A stretch of DNA of 64,000 nt. It comes from Vibrio cyclitrophicus. Its GTDB lineage: Bacteria > Pseudomonadota > Gammaproteobacteria > Enterobacterales > Vibrionaceae. The stretch is from positions 992,001 to 1,056,000 of the forward strand of contig NZ_AP025480.1 in assembly GCF_024347435.1 (NCBI RefSeq). The letters are read 5' to 3'. Both the position numbers and the translations under genes were made by a program. The notes beneath the pieces are model-generated. The model was not told the origin of the DNA. It was given only the letters and a program-made list of their open reading frames with translations, and ran no database searches. Below are positions 32,444-41,687 of the stretch, in pieces (the stretch's first letter is position 1; each line of letters begins with the position of its first letter).

Positions 32444-33685
32444 TTACCACCAAGTTTCTACGTTGAAACCAAAGGTAATCTCATCGACGGTCTCTGCGTT
32501 TATGCTCGTCGCCGTGCCATACACTTCGTTACCACGATCCCACTCGTTATTTGATTCAGAGTAAGTTGCAAAGATACGGATTGATGGGCGAGCCCATACC
32601 CCTTTGCCAGCTTGGAACATTTGAGCCACGGTCACTTTATACATATCGTTGGTGCCGGCTCCGTTTTGAGCTTCTACCGTTTCGTAACCCACCTCTAATG
32701 CTGTCGACATGTAATCTGTCCAAGCATATTGAGGGCGCGCACCCACACTGAACCACTTCTCACCATCGTTGTTATCTAGGTTTTTGTCTTGATAAGCGAT
32801 GGAGTACATCACTTGAACATCTTCACTGATATTCAAGTCACCGTGGTTAAACAGTCGCCAGCTAGAGCCATCGTGTTCAACGCCCGTGCTGTATTTTCTG
32901 TTTGAGCCACCTTCAGCACTCATTAATCCGCCTGCCAACGCATCGGTACCATATTGGAAGGCCAAGGTGTTTGAACCGTAGTTCCAAGCTTGACGGTAAA
33001 GTGCAGAGAGCATTGCGCCAGAAGTAGTAATGTCTTTATCGTCGTAGCTCGAGTTCTGCGTGGTTACGTAGTTCAAACCAAGAGTAAGATCTGCTGTGTC
33101 ACTCAATTCAATGCCGCTCAAGCGAGCATCAATGTTATGAAGACTACGCCCATCGTCACTGGAATTTGGTGCCATCCAGGCTAAGTGAGCATCAGCAAAG
33201 CCGAGATCCCAATCTTCAATACCAACACCGGTACTAGATGTATCCCAGTACTTCACATCTATCATGTGGACTTCGTGGCGACGGTAAAAACGTTCACCAG
33301 CCCAAATTTTTGCGTTGGGTTGGCCGTCGATAAGGCCATGACCTGCCGACCAAAGTTGGATCGTGCTGACATCCCCCCAGCTATCTCCACTACCCAGGTA
33401 GATAGTGGTATCAAAATAGGCGTCATTGTCGCGCCATACATCCGCTTTAACACCGGCTTCCCACCAGTTCAATTCATTGCCTAAACGATAGTTACCGTAA
33501 CCTTGGCTTGCTCGAATAACGTCGTTTCGTTCTCCTTTTCCATCGTTATGTTGGTCATTGTCGGTGTAGATGTTGCCCCATTTCGCATAACCAAAATACG
33601 TTACGTTTTCCACTGCAGCGGAGCTGATTAATGGGGTGAGGGCCAGAGTGAATCCTAATGCTTTAACTAGCATTTTTTGTTTCAT
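32444..33685 (-). CDS. LamB-family sugar porin
   Basis: 413 residues. A signal peptide (about 1-23, ending SSA) precedes an 18-stranded-type outer-membrane barrel that starts VTYFGYAKWG and ends in ITFGFNVETWW, both typical of LamB (maltoporin). It is somewhat shorter than E. coli LamB (446). Context with lacZ, galA and galR implies that it passes galactosides. It is first in the lamB-malM-lacZ unit, with a GalR-like operator 76 bases before its start. Confidence 0.85.
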   Translation of the reverse strand: MKQKMLVKALGFTLALTPLISSAAVENVTYFGYAKWGNIYTDNDQHNDGKGERNDVIRASQGYGNYRLGNELNWWEAGVKADVWRDNDAYFDTTIYLGSGDSWGDVSTIQLWSAGHGLIDGQPNAKIWAGERFYRRHEVHMIDVKYWDTSSTGVGIEDWDLGFADAHLAWMAPNSSDDGRSLHNIDARLSGIELSDTADLTLGLNYVTTQNSSYDDKDITTSGAMLSALYRQAWNYGSNTLAFQYGTDALAGGLMSAEGGSNRKYSTGVEHDGSSWRLFNHGDLNISEDVQVMYSIAYQDKNLDNNDGEKWFSVGARPQYAWTDYMSTALEVGYETVEAQNGAGTNDMYKVTVAQMFQAGKGVWARPSIRIFATYSESNNEWDRGNEVYGTATSINAETVDEITFGFNVETWW

Positions 33686-33760
33686 GAAGTGTCTCCATTA
33701 TTTTTTTTATGGATATTTTTATGTTTGAGTCCTAACTCGAGCGAGAGTGTAAATAAACAA

Positions 33761-33774
33761 TGGAAACGTTTTCA
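33761..33774. promoter_or_regulatory. GalR-like operator 1 (porin promoter)
   Basis: TGGAAACGTTTTCA matches the LacI/GalR pattern TGKAANCGNTTNCA at all fixed positions. It is 76 bases before the LamB-like start. Confidence 0.8.
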
Positions 33775-33887
33775 TGATGAGGTTGGCATTTTTGCTCTAT
33801 TGATGGGTTTGTGACTATTTTGTGTGATTTTGATCTGATTATTGAGCTTGTAGTGGAGGTTTTATAGCGATTTCTGTGGATTTTTAG

Positions 33888-33901
33888 TGGAATCGTTTTC
33901 T
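33888..33901. promoter_or_regulatory. GalR-like operator 2 (porin promoter, distal)
   Basis: TGGAATCGTTTTCT matches ten of eleven fixed GalR-site bases. Its centre is 127 bases from operator 1, about 12 helical turns. Confidence 0.55.
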
Positions 33902-34436
33902 ATTTAAGGGGTTGTGGAGGTTGACCGTGCGTTAGAGCTGAAGTTGTTCGTTGTGTTCGGACGTAGGTAATAGTGATGCGAGGCTAGGGCTATCAGTGTC
34001 TTGGGGATTTTTTGAGGGGAAAAGCAGCCCAGTCAATGATAACTGGGCATGTGAGACAAGGAAGCAAGTATCAAATTCAATGCTGAAGTTAGGCTACAGG
34101 CATTGAGTTCTATACCGTCAAGCTGGAATGTAAAAGTTAGGACCCAGGGAGACACTTCATAGTTGTACTCTAAAGGTTAAGAATACGAGTGTGGTGTGGC
34201 GAGTTCAAGAGGAAATGTGTCTGAGCTAATTTTCAAATTACAGCTATATCATAACCCATTGAATTTTATGGGTTTGATTGTTGTTAAACTCCTGTTTATT
34301 TTAATATTATAACGCTTTATTTAATGTGGAATACCCCTATTTTTTGGGATCTGGAGTATATGTGTTGAGGTGATTGTTGGTATAAATCTTTGAATTAGGA
34401 GGTATTATTTGAACCTATTAATCTTATAATATTTAA

Positions 34437-34450
34437 TGGAAACGTTTTCA
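34437..34450. promoter_or_regulatory. GalR-like operator 3 (galA promoter)
   Basis: TGGAAACGTTTTCA, identical to operator 1, centred about 86 bases before the galA start. Confidence 0.8.
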
Positions 34451-34529
34451 TGATTTTGGGTTTGATCACAGAAACTCTCAGCTCAATAATTATGATACGG
34501 GGTAATTAAACGCCTTAAGGTTAAATAAA

Positions 34530-36647
34530 ATGACGAATAAATCCCTAGTAGAAATTACGGGCAAAGACTCGCAACTGATCGTTGAACTTGGTGATTTCGC
34601 GGAAATTCTGCATTGGGGAGTTCCAGTTCGTGGCGATCTAGCAAACTTTCGTGTTTCTCTTCAAAGGCCTGTTCCTTGCGGTCGCCTTGATAATGATGTT
34701 GCTATGTCGCTGAGCCCAGAACTCGGGCGCGGTGTGTTCAGCAGTCCGGCATTAGAAGGACACCGAGACGGATTGGACTGGGCGCCTGTGTTCTCTATTA
34801 CGGATATTCAACAAACACCATCTAACTTAATCATTGAGAGTGAAGATGTACGTGCAGGCTTACGTTTAACAACCGAGTTATGCCTTGATAAACATGATGT
34901 TGTGAAATCTCGTCACACCTTAAGCAACGTTAAAGCCGGCCTTTATCAGGTGAGCCGTCTCGCCAATACATTACCATTACCAGCAAGAGCTAATGAGTTG
35001 ATGACGTACTACGGCCGCTGGGTACATGAGTTCCAAACGGTGCGTCAACCCTTACAGCAAGGGGGCTATCAACAAGAAAATCGCCGCGGACGAACGTCTC
35101 ATGAACATTATCCAGCGATGGTTGTTGGTACCGCTAACTTTAATGAAATGGCAGGTGATGTGTGGGGTATTCACTTCGCTTGGAGTGGTAATCACAGACT
35201 GCGCGCGGATGTAAAAGCAGACGGTCGTCGCTACGTGCAAGCGGAAGTTATTTATCTACCGGGCGAGATTGCATTGGATGAAGGTGAAAGCTTAACGACA
35301 CCTTGGTTATATGCCAGTTTCAGCTCGGAAGGCCTAAATGGAATGAGCCACCAATTCCACTCCCACGTGAGAGGTTCCATCTTGCCGGAGTCTTTCGTAC
35401 AAAAGCCTCGACCTATCCATCTTAATACATGGGAAGGCATCTATTTTGACCATGATCCTGATTATATTATGTCGATGGCTAGCCAAGCCGCGGATATGGG
35501 AGTAGAGCGCTTTATCATTGATGATGGCTGGTTCAAAGGGCGCTGTGGAGACAAGGCCGCACTAGGGGATTGGTTCTTAGATGAAAAAAAATACCCAAGT
35601 GGTTTAGAGCCGATAGTTGAACACGTTAATCAATTAGGTATGGAGTTTGGATTGTGGTTTGAACCTGAGATGATCAATAAGGATTCTGACTTATACCGAA
35701 CCCACTCAGACTGGTTGCTCGCGGTGGACGGCTATGACCAACCAACTGGTCGCAATCAATATGTTATCAATCTTCAGAATCAACAAGCATTCGACTTTCT
35801 GTTTGAACGTCTTGATCATTTCTTAAGTAAGTACAACATTGCTTACATTAAGTGGGATATGAACCGAGAAGTTGTACAACCTGCGCATTTAGGCAGGGCT
35901 GCAGCTCATCAACAAACCGCTCGCTATTATGAGTTGGTCGATAAAGTCCGAGATAAGCACCCTATGGTTGATATTGAATCTTGTGCGGCTGGAGGTGGTC
36001 GTATCGATTTTGAGGTTCTTAAGCGTACGCAACGTTTTTGGGCTTCAGATAACAATGATGCATTAGAAAGGCAAACTATTCAGCGCGGGATGAGCTACTT
36101 CTTCCCTCCTGAGGTAATGGGAAGTCATATAGGTGCGAGCCACTGCCATAGCACCCGTCGTCGTCATAGTATTGAGTTTCGTGGCCTGACAGCACTGTTT
36201 GGTCATATGGGGATTGAATTAGACCCTGTAAAAGAAGTTCAAGAAGAGAAACAGGGTTTTGAGCACTACATAAAGCTACATAAGATGCTGCGTCCGTTAC
36301 TGCATAGCGGGAGAACTTGGCGAGTTCCAACGGACGATAGTGCCCATCAAATCCATGCGGTCGTTTCCGAAGATGTGTCAGAAGCTGTTGTGATGATTGC
36401 ACAGCTGGCAATGCCAACTAATTCGTTGAGCGGTCATTTGCGCATGCCTGGGCTAGATCCACAAAGCTTATACAAAGTTTCTGTGATTGATAAACCGTTA
36501 AACTACGACGATATTGTGAATTATCAACCACCATGGACAGAAGCTGGCTGTGAGCTATCAGGTGCTTGGTGTGCTGAGGTTGGTCTAACGATGCCAATAC
36601 TTGATGCAGAAACAGCGATGCTGATTAAGTTTGAACGTATCGACTAA
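34530..36647 (+). CDS. Alpha-galactosidase (GH36)
   Basis: 705 residues, the size of GH36 enzymes such as RafA (708). An N-terminal beta-sandwich precedes a TIM barrel with FIIDDGWF, the nucleophile Asp443 in YIKWDMNRE, the CAAGGGRIDFE motif and the acid/base region ASDNNDA (near residue 507). It cleaves terminal alpha-galactose from melibiose and raffinose. There is no signal peptide, so it acts in the cytoplasm after import, probably by the MelB-like permease downstream. Its own GalR-like operator lies upstream, and a terminator follows it. Confidence 0.93.
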   Translation: MTNKSLVEITGKDSQLIVELGDFAEILHWGVPVRGDLANFRVSLQRPVPCGRLDNDVAMSLSPELGRGVFSSPALEGHRDGLDWAPVFSITDIQQTPSNLIIESEDVRAGLRLTTELCLDKHDVVKSRHTLSNVKAGLYQVSRLANTLPLPARANELMTYYGRWVHEFQTVRQPLQQGGYQQENRRGRTSHEHYPAMVVGTANFNEMAGDVWGIHFAWSGNHRLRADVKADGRRYVQAEVIYLPGEIALDEGESLTTPWLYASFSSEGLNGMSHQFHSHVRGSILPESFVQKPRPIHLNTWEGIYFDHDPDYIMSMASQAADMGVERFIIDDGWFKGRCGDKAALGDWFLDEKKYPSGLEPIVEHVNQLGMEFGLWFEPEMINKDSDLYRTHSDWLLAVDGYDQPTGRNQYVINLQNQQAFDFLFERLDHFLSKYNIAYIKWDMNREVVQPAHLGRAAAHQQTARYYELVDKVRDKHPMVDIESCAAGGGRIDFEVLKRTQRFWASDNNDALERQTIQRGMSYFFPPEVMGSHIGASHCHSTRRRHSIEFRGLTALFGHMGIELDPVKEVQEEKQGFEHYIKLHKMLRPLLHSGRTWRVPTDDSAHQIHAVVSEDVSEAVVMIAQLAMPTNSLSGHLRMPGLDPQSLYKVSVIDKPLNYDDIVNYQPPWTEAGCELSGAWCAEVGLTMPILDAETAMLIKFERID

Positions 36648-36675
36648 GTTTTAGCTTCGACTTTTATATTTGACG

Positions 36676-36706
36676 AACCGCGTAGGTGCACTTACGCGGT
36701 TTTTTA
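36676..36706 (+). terminator. Alpha-galactosidase gene terminator
   Basis: AACCGCGTA/TACGCGGTT nine-base arms, loop GGTGCACT, T6 tail. Confidence 0.9.
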
Positions 36707-36801
36707 TTGCCTTCAATAAGTCATCAATAATTATCTAATAGGCTTAAAGCGACCTTACTAGCGTAAGGGGGCTAGGTAATACACAATTTAATATGACGTA
36801 G

Positions 36802-36815
36802 TGTAATCGTTCTCA
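36802..36815. promoter_or_regulatory. GalR-like operator 4 (permease promoter, distal)
   Basis: TGTAATCGTTCTCA matches ten of eleven fixed GalR-site bases. It is centred 115 bases from operator 5, about 11 helical turns. Confidence 0.55.
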
Positions 36816-36916
36816 TGCTTAATCTTGCCTTGTTAGCTGTTTTTAGCGCTTTAATTACCGGTATTTCCTAGAAAATGTTTTTTTTATTGTTCGATCTCTC
36901 ACTTTAGATAGTTGAC

Positions 36917-36930
36917 TGAAAACGTTTCCA
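36917..36930. promoter_or_regulatory. GalR-like operator 5 (permease promoter)
   Basis: TGAAAACGTTTCCA, the exact reverse complement of operators 1 and 3, about 200 bases before the MelB-like start. A weaker site GGTAAGCGTTTCAA (37069-37082) lies closer to the gene. Confidence 0.75.
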
Positions 36931-37123
36931 TTTGAATGGTTGTTGATCACAGTATCTGTTCGTTGGAATGGTTACATTAGCGTCGGACTTGATACTTGAG
37001 TGTTTTAAGAAGCGACCATAGAGTGGCTCTAAAACAGAACTTGAGTGGATAAATTATTATAAATAAAAGGTAAGCGTTTCAACGTCTGTTAGGAGATGAA
37101 GTTACGCGCCTGAAGGAAATACT

Positions 37124-38497
37124 ATGTCTGATCAAATTACTCTACAAACCAAATTATCTTATGGACTTGGGGCTTTAGGTAAAGATTTTGCCTGTGCTCC
37201 GATCTACATTTTCTTAATGTTTTACTTTACCGACGTTGCTGGGTTGTCAGCGGCATTTGTGGGTACTATTTTTTTGGCCGCGCGCATTGTCGATGCGGTC
37301 ACCGACCCAATGATGGGCGTTATCGTTGATAACACGCGCTCTAGATTTGGTAAATTTCGTCCTTGGATTGTTATTGGTACCTTATTAAATGCTGTAGTGC
37401 TAGTGGGTCTTTTTAGTACGCATATGTTTGAAGGCACTACGTTATACATTTATGCAGCCGCTGCTTATATTCTGTGGGGGCTTACGTACACCATTATGGA
37501 TATTCCATACTGGTCTATGATTCCTGCGTTATCTAGCTCTCGTCAAGAACGTGAAAAGCTTGTTGTGTGGCCGAGACTGTTTGCTAGCTTAGCGTGGTTT
37601 GTCACTGGTACTTATGGTTTACACATTGTTGGTAAGCTTGGTGATGGTGACCAAGGGCAAGGCTTCTTCAACGTAGCTATTTTGATTGCGGTATTGTTCG
37701 TGATGAGTGCGTTTTTGATTGCTCGTAACGTGAAAGAAAAATCTGCACCGGCGAATGCTAAACCAGCAGAACGCTTCAGTTTTAAAGATGTACTGGTTAT
37801 CATTGGTAAGAATGACCAGCTAAAAGCACTTATTGGTACCGTATTGTCGTTCCAAATAGCAAACTTGCTAGTTGGTGGTTTTGCGATTTACTACTTTTCT
37901 TATGCCTTAGGCAATGCTGACCTGTTCCCAGTATATATGATGGTCGCAGGTGTCGCTGAAGTCGCTGGTGTTTTCTTGTTCCCTCGTATTGCATCAGTGT
38001 TACCACGCAAGCACTTATGGGTTATTGCTTGTGGCTTCCCAGTGCTGTCTTGTATCACGCTACTTATCATGGGCTTTATCGCACCAGGTAGCACGATTCT
38101 AATCGGTATCGCAGGCGCTGCAATCAAGTTTGGTGTCGGTATCGCTAACGCACTGCAAACTGTAATGCTTGCCGATGTCGTGGATTACGGTGAGCACAAA
38201 ACAGGTCGTCGCAGTGAGAGTGTTATCTTCTCTGTTCAAACGATGCTTGTTAAGTTTGCAGGCGCGGCTGGTGGTTTTATTGTTGGTATGGGGTTGTCGG
38301 TGGTAGGTTATGTACCAAACGTTGAACAGTCTGACAGTACAATTATGGGTTTACAGTTCATGATGGTAGGAGTCCCTGCGATTCTAATGACGGTAAGTGC
38401 TCTTGTTTATAAACGTTACTACCATCTACACGAAGGTTTTGATAAAGACCAAGCTGATAAAGAAACTCCGGTAAATGTTATTACTGCAGAAGCATAA
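37124..38497 (+). CDS. MelB-type GPH sugar:cation symporter
   Basis: 457 residues and 12 membrane segments, the GPH family represented by MelB (about 470). Typical parts are YGLGALGKDFACAPIYIFLMFYFTD at the start (MelB-like), DAVTDPMMGVIVDNTRSRFGKFRPW with the conserved cation-site Asp residues, and DVVDYGEHKTGRRSE. It imports melibiose or other galactosides with Na+ or H+. It follows galA after a terminator and has its own control region with GalR-like sites. A distinct terminator follows. Confidence 0.9.
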   Translation: MSDQITLQTKLSYGLGALGKDFACAPIYIFLMFYFTDVAGLSAAFVGTIFLAARIVDAVTDPMMGVIVDNTRSRFGKFRPWIVIGTLLNAVVLVGLFSTHMFEGTTLYIYAAAAYILWGLTYTIMDIPYWSMIPALSSSRQEREKLVVWPRLFASLAWFVTGTYGLHIVGKLGDGDQGQGFFNVAILIAVLFVMSAFLIARNVKEKSAPANAKPAERFSFKDVLVIIGKNDQLKALIGTVLSFQIANLLVGGFAIYYFSYALGNADLFPVYMMVAGVAEVAGVFLFPRIASVLPRKHLWVIACGFPVLSCITLLIMGFIAPGSTILIGIAGAAIKFGVGIANALQTVMLADVVDYGEHKTGRRSESVIFSVQTMLVKFAGAAGGFIVGMGLSVVGYVPNVEQSDSTIMGLQFMMVGVPAILMTVSALVYKRYYHLHEGFDKDQADKETPVNVITAEA

Positions 38498-38549
38498 CCG
38501 CTAAACGACGTCTAATCTAGAATAAAACTCAGTTTAGTCACTAAGCTCC

Positions 38550-38574
38550 AACGCCTCCTAGTGAGGCGTTTTTT
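38550..38574 (+). terminator. Permease gene terminator
   Basis: AACGCCTC/GAGGCGTT stem, loop CTAGT, T6 tail. Confidence 0.9.
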
Positions 38575-38626
38575 ATGGATGTTAATTATTAATACTGAGT
38601 TCACCGAGTTCTGCTGTAACTAAAAC

Positions 38627-38655
38627 GCAAAAAGCCGCATCGAGTGATGCGGCTT
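38627..38655 (-). terminator. Second minus-strand terminator downstream of tRNA-Asn
   Basis: AAGCCGCATC/GATGCGGCTT perfect arms; on the minus strand it ends in five T. It lies about 105 bases beyond the first terminator after the tRNA. Confidence 0.8.
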
Positions 38656-38760
38656 CTTAAGTTTGGCCTCTTTTCTGAGGCTCGAAAACGGGCGTGTAGC
38701 AAGGTCCGGCGATTCGGGTGTGACATTAACTTGGAACAAGTTAGTCGCAGTTATATACGA

Positions 38761-38790
38761 AAAGAGCCCAATCTTTCGATTGGGCTCTTT
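38761..38790 (-). terminator. tRNA-Asn terminator
   Basis: Thirteen-base arms AAAGAGCCCAATC/GATTGGGCTCTTT, loop TTTC, directly after the tRNA on the minus strand. Confidence 0.85.
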
Positions 38791-38798
38791 TCTGAATT

Positions 38799-38874
38799 TG
38801 GCTCCCCTTGCAAGACTTGAACTTGCGACATACGGATTAACAGTCCGCCGTTCTACCAACTGAACTAAAGGGGA
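38799..38874 (-). tRNA. tRNA-Asn (anticodon GTT)
   Basis: On the minus strand the 76-base gene begins TCCCCTTTAG and ends AGGGGAGCCA with an encoded CCA. The acceptor stem pairs TCCCCTT with AAGGGGA, the D loop holds AGTTGGTAGA, the anticodon loop is CTGTTAA (GTT, Asn), and the T loop is GTTCAAG. Confidence 0.97.
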
Positions 38875-38998
38875 ATTGCTTGTTAGCGATGCGAATTTTA
38901 ATAATAGTCCGATTTTCTGTCAACAAAAAATAGCAGAAAAAAGTAAGATAAAAAACTTTACTTTCTTGAACACCTTATCGGATTTAGCTTTGCTTTAG

Positions 38999-39021
38999 TT
39001 ATCCACCAAAATTGTGGATAA
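38999..39021. promoter_or_regulatory. Pair of inverted DnaA boxes
   Basis: TTATCCACC (one mismatch) at 38999-39007 and TGTGGATAA, the exact complement of the TTATCCACA consensus, at 39013-39021. They face each other across five bases. Confidence 0.6.
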
Positions 39022-39350
39022 GTGTGTGTGTGAAATCTTAACAACAATAATCGGGATAAATCTGAAAATGTAAAAAATACAAATAAAGTAATGTATTTAA
39101 AGAGTTTGTATTGAAATATCGCTGTTGTATAACTTTTTTAGATTATAAAGAAAACAGCAGAACAAGCGGTATTTTTAGATTTTTTGGGGAAAAGTAGTGG
39201 ATTAAAATTAGAGTAATATAGCTGAAGAAACTTTGCAGGGGCACGGATAATACCAAGTTATAAAAATAAAAGCTATAACTGATATCAGATCTTAAGATGC
39301 GTTTCTCTAGATAATAGTTGCAACGACACTCCTCCTAGAGTGACAATGAC

Positions 39351-39366
39351 CTGATTATAAAAACAG
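39351..39366 (+). promoter_or_regulatory. LexA (SOS) box of uvrB
   Basis: CTGATTATAAAAACAG fits the gammaproteobacterial CTG-N10-CAG LexA pattern and lies 18-33 bases before the uvrB ATG, where it would cover the promoter. uvrB is an SOS gene in E. coli. Confidence 0.75.
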
Positions 39367-39383
39367 TATGGAAATGGCGACCT

Positions 39384-41414
39384 ATGAGTAAACTCTTTGA
39401 CTTGGTATCGGACTACAGCCCGTCCGGTGACCAGCCGACTGCGATAACCAAATTATTGGACGGACTAGATTCCGGTTTGGCACATCAAACTTTATTAGGG
39501 GTAACAGGCTCTGGTAAAACCTTTACTCTTGCCAACGTCATTTCCCAATCTCAAAGACCTGCGATCCTGTTAGCGCCTAATAAGACATTGGCGGCTCAAC
39601 TTTACGGTGAGATGAAATCTTTCTTTCCAAACAATGCCGTTGAGTATTTCGTTTCTTACTACGATTACTACCAACCTGAAGCCTACGTTCCAACCACGGA
39701 CACGTTCATCGAGAAAGATGCGTCTGTGAACGCTCATATTGAACAGATGAGGCTTTCGGCAACCAAAGCCTTACTCGAGCGAAAAGACGCCATCATTGTG
39801 GCTTCTGTGTCGGCTATCTACGGTCTTGGTGATCCTAAGTCTTACTTGAAGATGATGCTTCATTTGAGTCGCGGTGAGGTGATGGATCAGCGTGATATTT
39901 TACGCCGCTTGGCTGAGCTGCAATATTCAAGAAACGATGTCGCCTTTGAACGTGGTCAGTTCCGTGTTCGTGGTGAAGTGATCGATATCTTCCCGGCTGA
40001 ATCTGACCAAGATGCGGTTCGAATTGAGATGTTCGATGACGAAGTCGATTGTATTAGTATTTTTGATCCACTGACTGGTGCGATTAAGCAAAGAGACTTA
40101 CCACGCTTTACGGTCTATCCAAAAACTCACTATGTAACCCCAAGAGAAAAAATCCTTGAAGCGATTGAGAAGATTAAAGATGAATTGCGCGATAGGGCTC
40201 AATACCTAAAAGACAACAACAAACTGTTAGAAGAACAACGTATCTCTCAAAGAACACAGTTTGATATCGAGATGATGACTGAGCTTGGCTTTTGTTCGGG
40301 TATCGAAAACTATTCACGATACTTAAGCGGTCGTGCGGAAGGGGAAGCGCCCCCTACGCTGTTCGATTATTTACCTAACGATGGCCTGCTGATCATCGAT
40401 GAGTCACACGTAACGGTGCCGCAAATTGGTGCCATGTATAAAGGTGACCGATCTCGGAAAGAAACCTTGGTTGAGTTTGGTTTCAGGCTGCCTTCTGCGC
40501 TGGATAACCGTCCTATGAAGTTTGACGAGTTTGAATCGATCGCTCCGCAGACGATATTCGTTTCAGCAACGCCTGGTAACTATGAGATAGAAAAATCAGA
40601 TGGCGAAATTGCCGATCAAGTGGTTCGTCCGACGGGTTTGCTTGACCCTATTATTGAAGTTCGTCCGGTTGCTACTCAGGTTGATGACTTGTTATCTGAG
40701 ATAAGAATACGCTCTGTTAAGGAAGAGCGAGTGTTGGTCACGACGCTAACGAAACGAATGGCAGAAGATTTAACAGAGTATCTCAGTGAACACGGGGTTA
40801 AAGTGCGTTACTTACACTCAGACATCGACACCGTTGAGCGTGTCGAGATCATTCGAGATCTACGTTTGGGCGAGTTTGATGTGTTAGTGGGTATTAACTT
40901 ACTTCGTGAAGGTTTGGATATGCCTGAAGTATCGCTGGTGGCGATTCTTGATGCTGACAAAGAGGGCTTCTTGCGATCTGAACGTTCTCTTATTCAAACG
41001 ATTGGTCGTGCGGCACGTAACTTGGAGGGTCGAGCGATCTTGTATGGAGACTCAATTACTAAGTCGATGAGAAAAGCGATTGATGAAACCGACCGTCGCA
41101 GGGAGAAACAACAGGCTTACAATGAAGAGCAAGGCATCACTCCGCAAGCACTGAAACGTAATATCAAAGATATTATGGAGCTGGGTGATCTCACTAAGTC
41201 GAAACAGCAGCGACAATCTAAGCAGGTTCCACTATCGAAAGTCGCCGAGCCTTCTGAAAATTACACCGTGCTTACCCCGCAGCAGCTTGATAAAGAGATC
41301 AGTAAGCTAGAAGCTACGATGTATCAACATGCTCAGAACTTGGAATTTGAATTAGCGGCGCAAAAGCGTGATGAGATAGAGCAGTTGAGAAAGCAGTTCA
41401 TTACCAACAGCTAA
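39384..41414 (+). CDS. uvrB: Excinuclease ABC subunit B
   Basis: 676 residues (E. coli 673). The Walker A motif is [10 protein letters not shown], the beta-hairpin that opens DNA is [12 protein letters not shown], the helicase motif is IIDESHVT, and the C-terminal UVR domain (near 635-670) pairs with UvrC. It verifies damage handed over by UvrA and recruits UvrC for incision. Preceded by a LexA box; the qrr1 sRNA lies convergent downstream. Confidence 0.97.
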   Translation: MSKLFDLVSDYSPSGDQPTAITKLLDGLDSGLAHQTLLGVTGSGKTFTLANVISQSQRPAILLAPNKTLAAQLYGEMKSFFPNNAVEYFVSYYDYYQPEAYVPTTDTFIEKDASVNAHIEQMRLSATKALLERKDAIIVASVSAIYGLGDPKSYLKMMLHLSRGEVMDQRDILRRLAELQYSRNDVAFERGQFRVRGEVIDIFPAESDQDAVRIEMFDDEVDCISIFDPLTGAIKQRDLPRFTVYPKTHYVTPREKILEAIEKIKDELRDRAQYLKDNNKLLEEQRISQRTQFDIEMMTELGFCSGIENYSRYLSGRAEGEAPPTLFDYLPNDGLLIIDESHVTVPQIGAMYKGDRSRKETLVEFGFRLPSALDNRPMKFDEFESIAPQTIFVSATPGNYEIEKSDGEIADQVVRPTGLLDPIIEVRPVATQVDDLLSEIRIRSVKEERVLVTTLTKRMAEDLTEYLSEHGVKVRYLHSDIDTVERVEIIRDLRLGEFDVLVGINLLREGLDMPEVSLVAILDADKEGFLRSERSLIQTIGRAARNLEGRAILYGDSITKSMRKAIDETDRRREKQQAYNEEQGITPQALKRNIKDIMELGDLTKSKQQRQSKQVPLSKVAEPSENYTVLTPQQLDKEISKLEATMYQHAQNLEFELAAQKRDEIEQLRKQFITNS

Positions 41415-41474
41415 TCTCAATTCTTATTCAAGAAGTTTATATCGGAAAAATTTAAAGTGGAGAGTGTTTCAGAC

Positions 41475-41567
41475 AAAAAACAGCCAGTAGTAAATGTTCT
41501 ACTGGCTTACGTTTGTGAACACTGAGTCCACTAACAACGTCAGTTGGCTAGGTGACCCGAAGGTCAA
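41475..41567 (-). ncRNA. qrr1: Qrr1 quorum-regulatory small RNA
   Basis: The minus strand gives a short 5' hairpin GACC-TTCG-GGTC, then the conserved Qrr target-pairing core (41529-41552, with TAGCCAACTGACGTTGTTAG), then a terminator hairpin AGCCAGTAG/CTACTGGCT (41482-41507) with a T6 tail. Length is about 93 bases, matching Qrr RNAs. It lies divergent from luxO, where vibrios keep qrr1. Qrr RNAs act with Hfq to repress the LuxR/HapR-type master regulator mRNA and to modulate luxO and aphA. The 5' end is inferred from the sigma-54 promoter. Confidence 0.95.
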
Positions 41568-41576
41568 TCTAGCCGT

Positions 41577-41592
41577 TGCATCGTTCGTGCCA
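41577..41592 (-). promoter_or_regulatory. Sigma-54 promoter of qrr1
   Basis: On the minus strand TGGCAC-GAACG-ATGCA matches the -24/-12 consensus TGGCAC-N5-TTGCW; it predicts transcription from about 41567. Confidence 0.92.
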
Positions 41593-41655
41593 TGTAGCTA
41601 ATACATTGATTATTTGAAGCAGGTAGAGAAATATAATACAAATACCGTGGTTGAT

Positions 41656-41668
41656 TTGCATAATGCAA
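41656..41668. promoter_or_regulatory. LuxO binding site
   Basis: TTGCATAATGCAA is a perfect copy of the LuxO site TTGCA-N3-TGCAA. It is centred about 95 bases upstream of the qrr1 start, an enhancer position, and also touches the -35 region of the luxO promoter, so it can serve both qrr1 activation and luxO autorepression. Confidence 0.9.
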
Positions 41669-41681
41669 AGCGGAATGCGAC

Positions 41682-41687
41682 TATAAT
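41682..41687 (+). promoter_or_regulatory. -10 element of luxO
   Basis: TATAAT predicts transcription from about 41693, 24 bases before luxO. The -35 region is covered by the LuxO site. Confidence 0.55.

Larger units (their letters stand above)
33686..34529. other. Divergent lamB-like/galA control region
   Basis: An 844-base noncoding region that carries GalR-like operators at both ends (33761-33774 and 33888-33901 on the porin side, 34437-34450 on the galA side). The centre (about 33910-34420) has no recognisable gene or RNA and may be a remnant of lost sequence. Confidence 0.6.
38875..39383. other. AT-rich region before uvrB
   Basis: A 509-base noncoding region serving as upstream region for both tRNA-Asn and uvrB. 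It carries two inverted DnaA boxes (38999-39021) and the LexA box next to uvrB. No gene is recognised. Confidence 0.6.

Noticed and set aside
33811..33840. CRP site near the porin promoter
   Set aside because: TGTGA half-site present, but the second half does not match TCACA; similar half-sites before galA and the permease gene also fail.
34081..34200. Insertion-sequence remnant in the divergent galactoside region
   Set aside because: Composition differs a little from the flanks, but I see no terminal inverted repeats, target duplication or transposase fragment.
38620..38863. Reading frames on both strands over tRNA-Asn
   Set aside because: They translate through the tRNA and its terminators and have no coding character.
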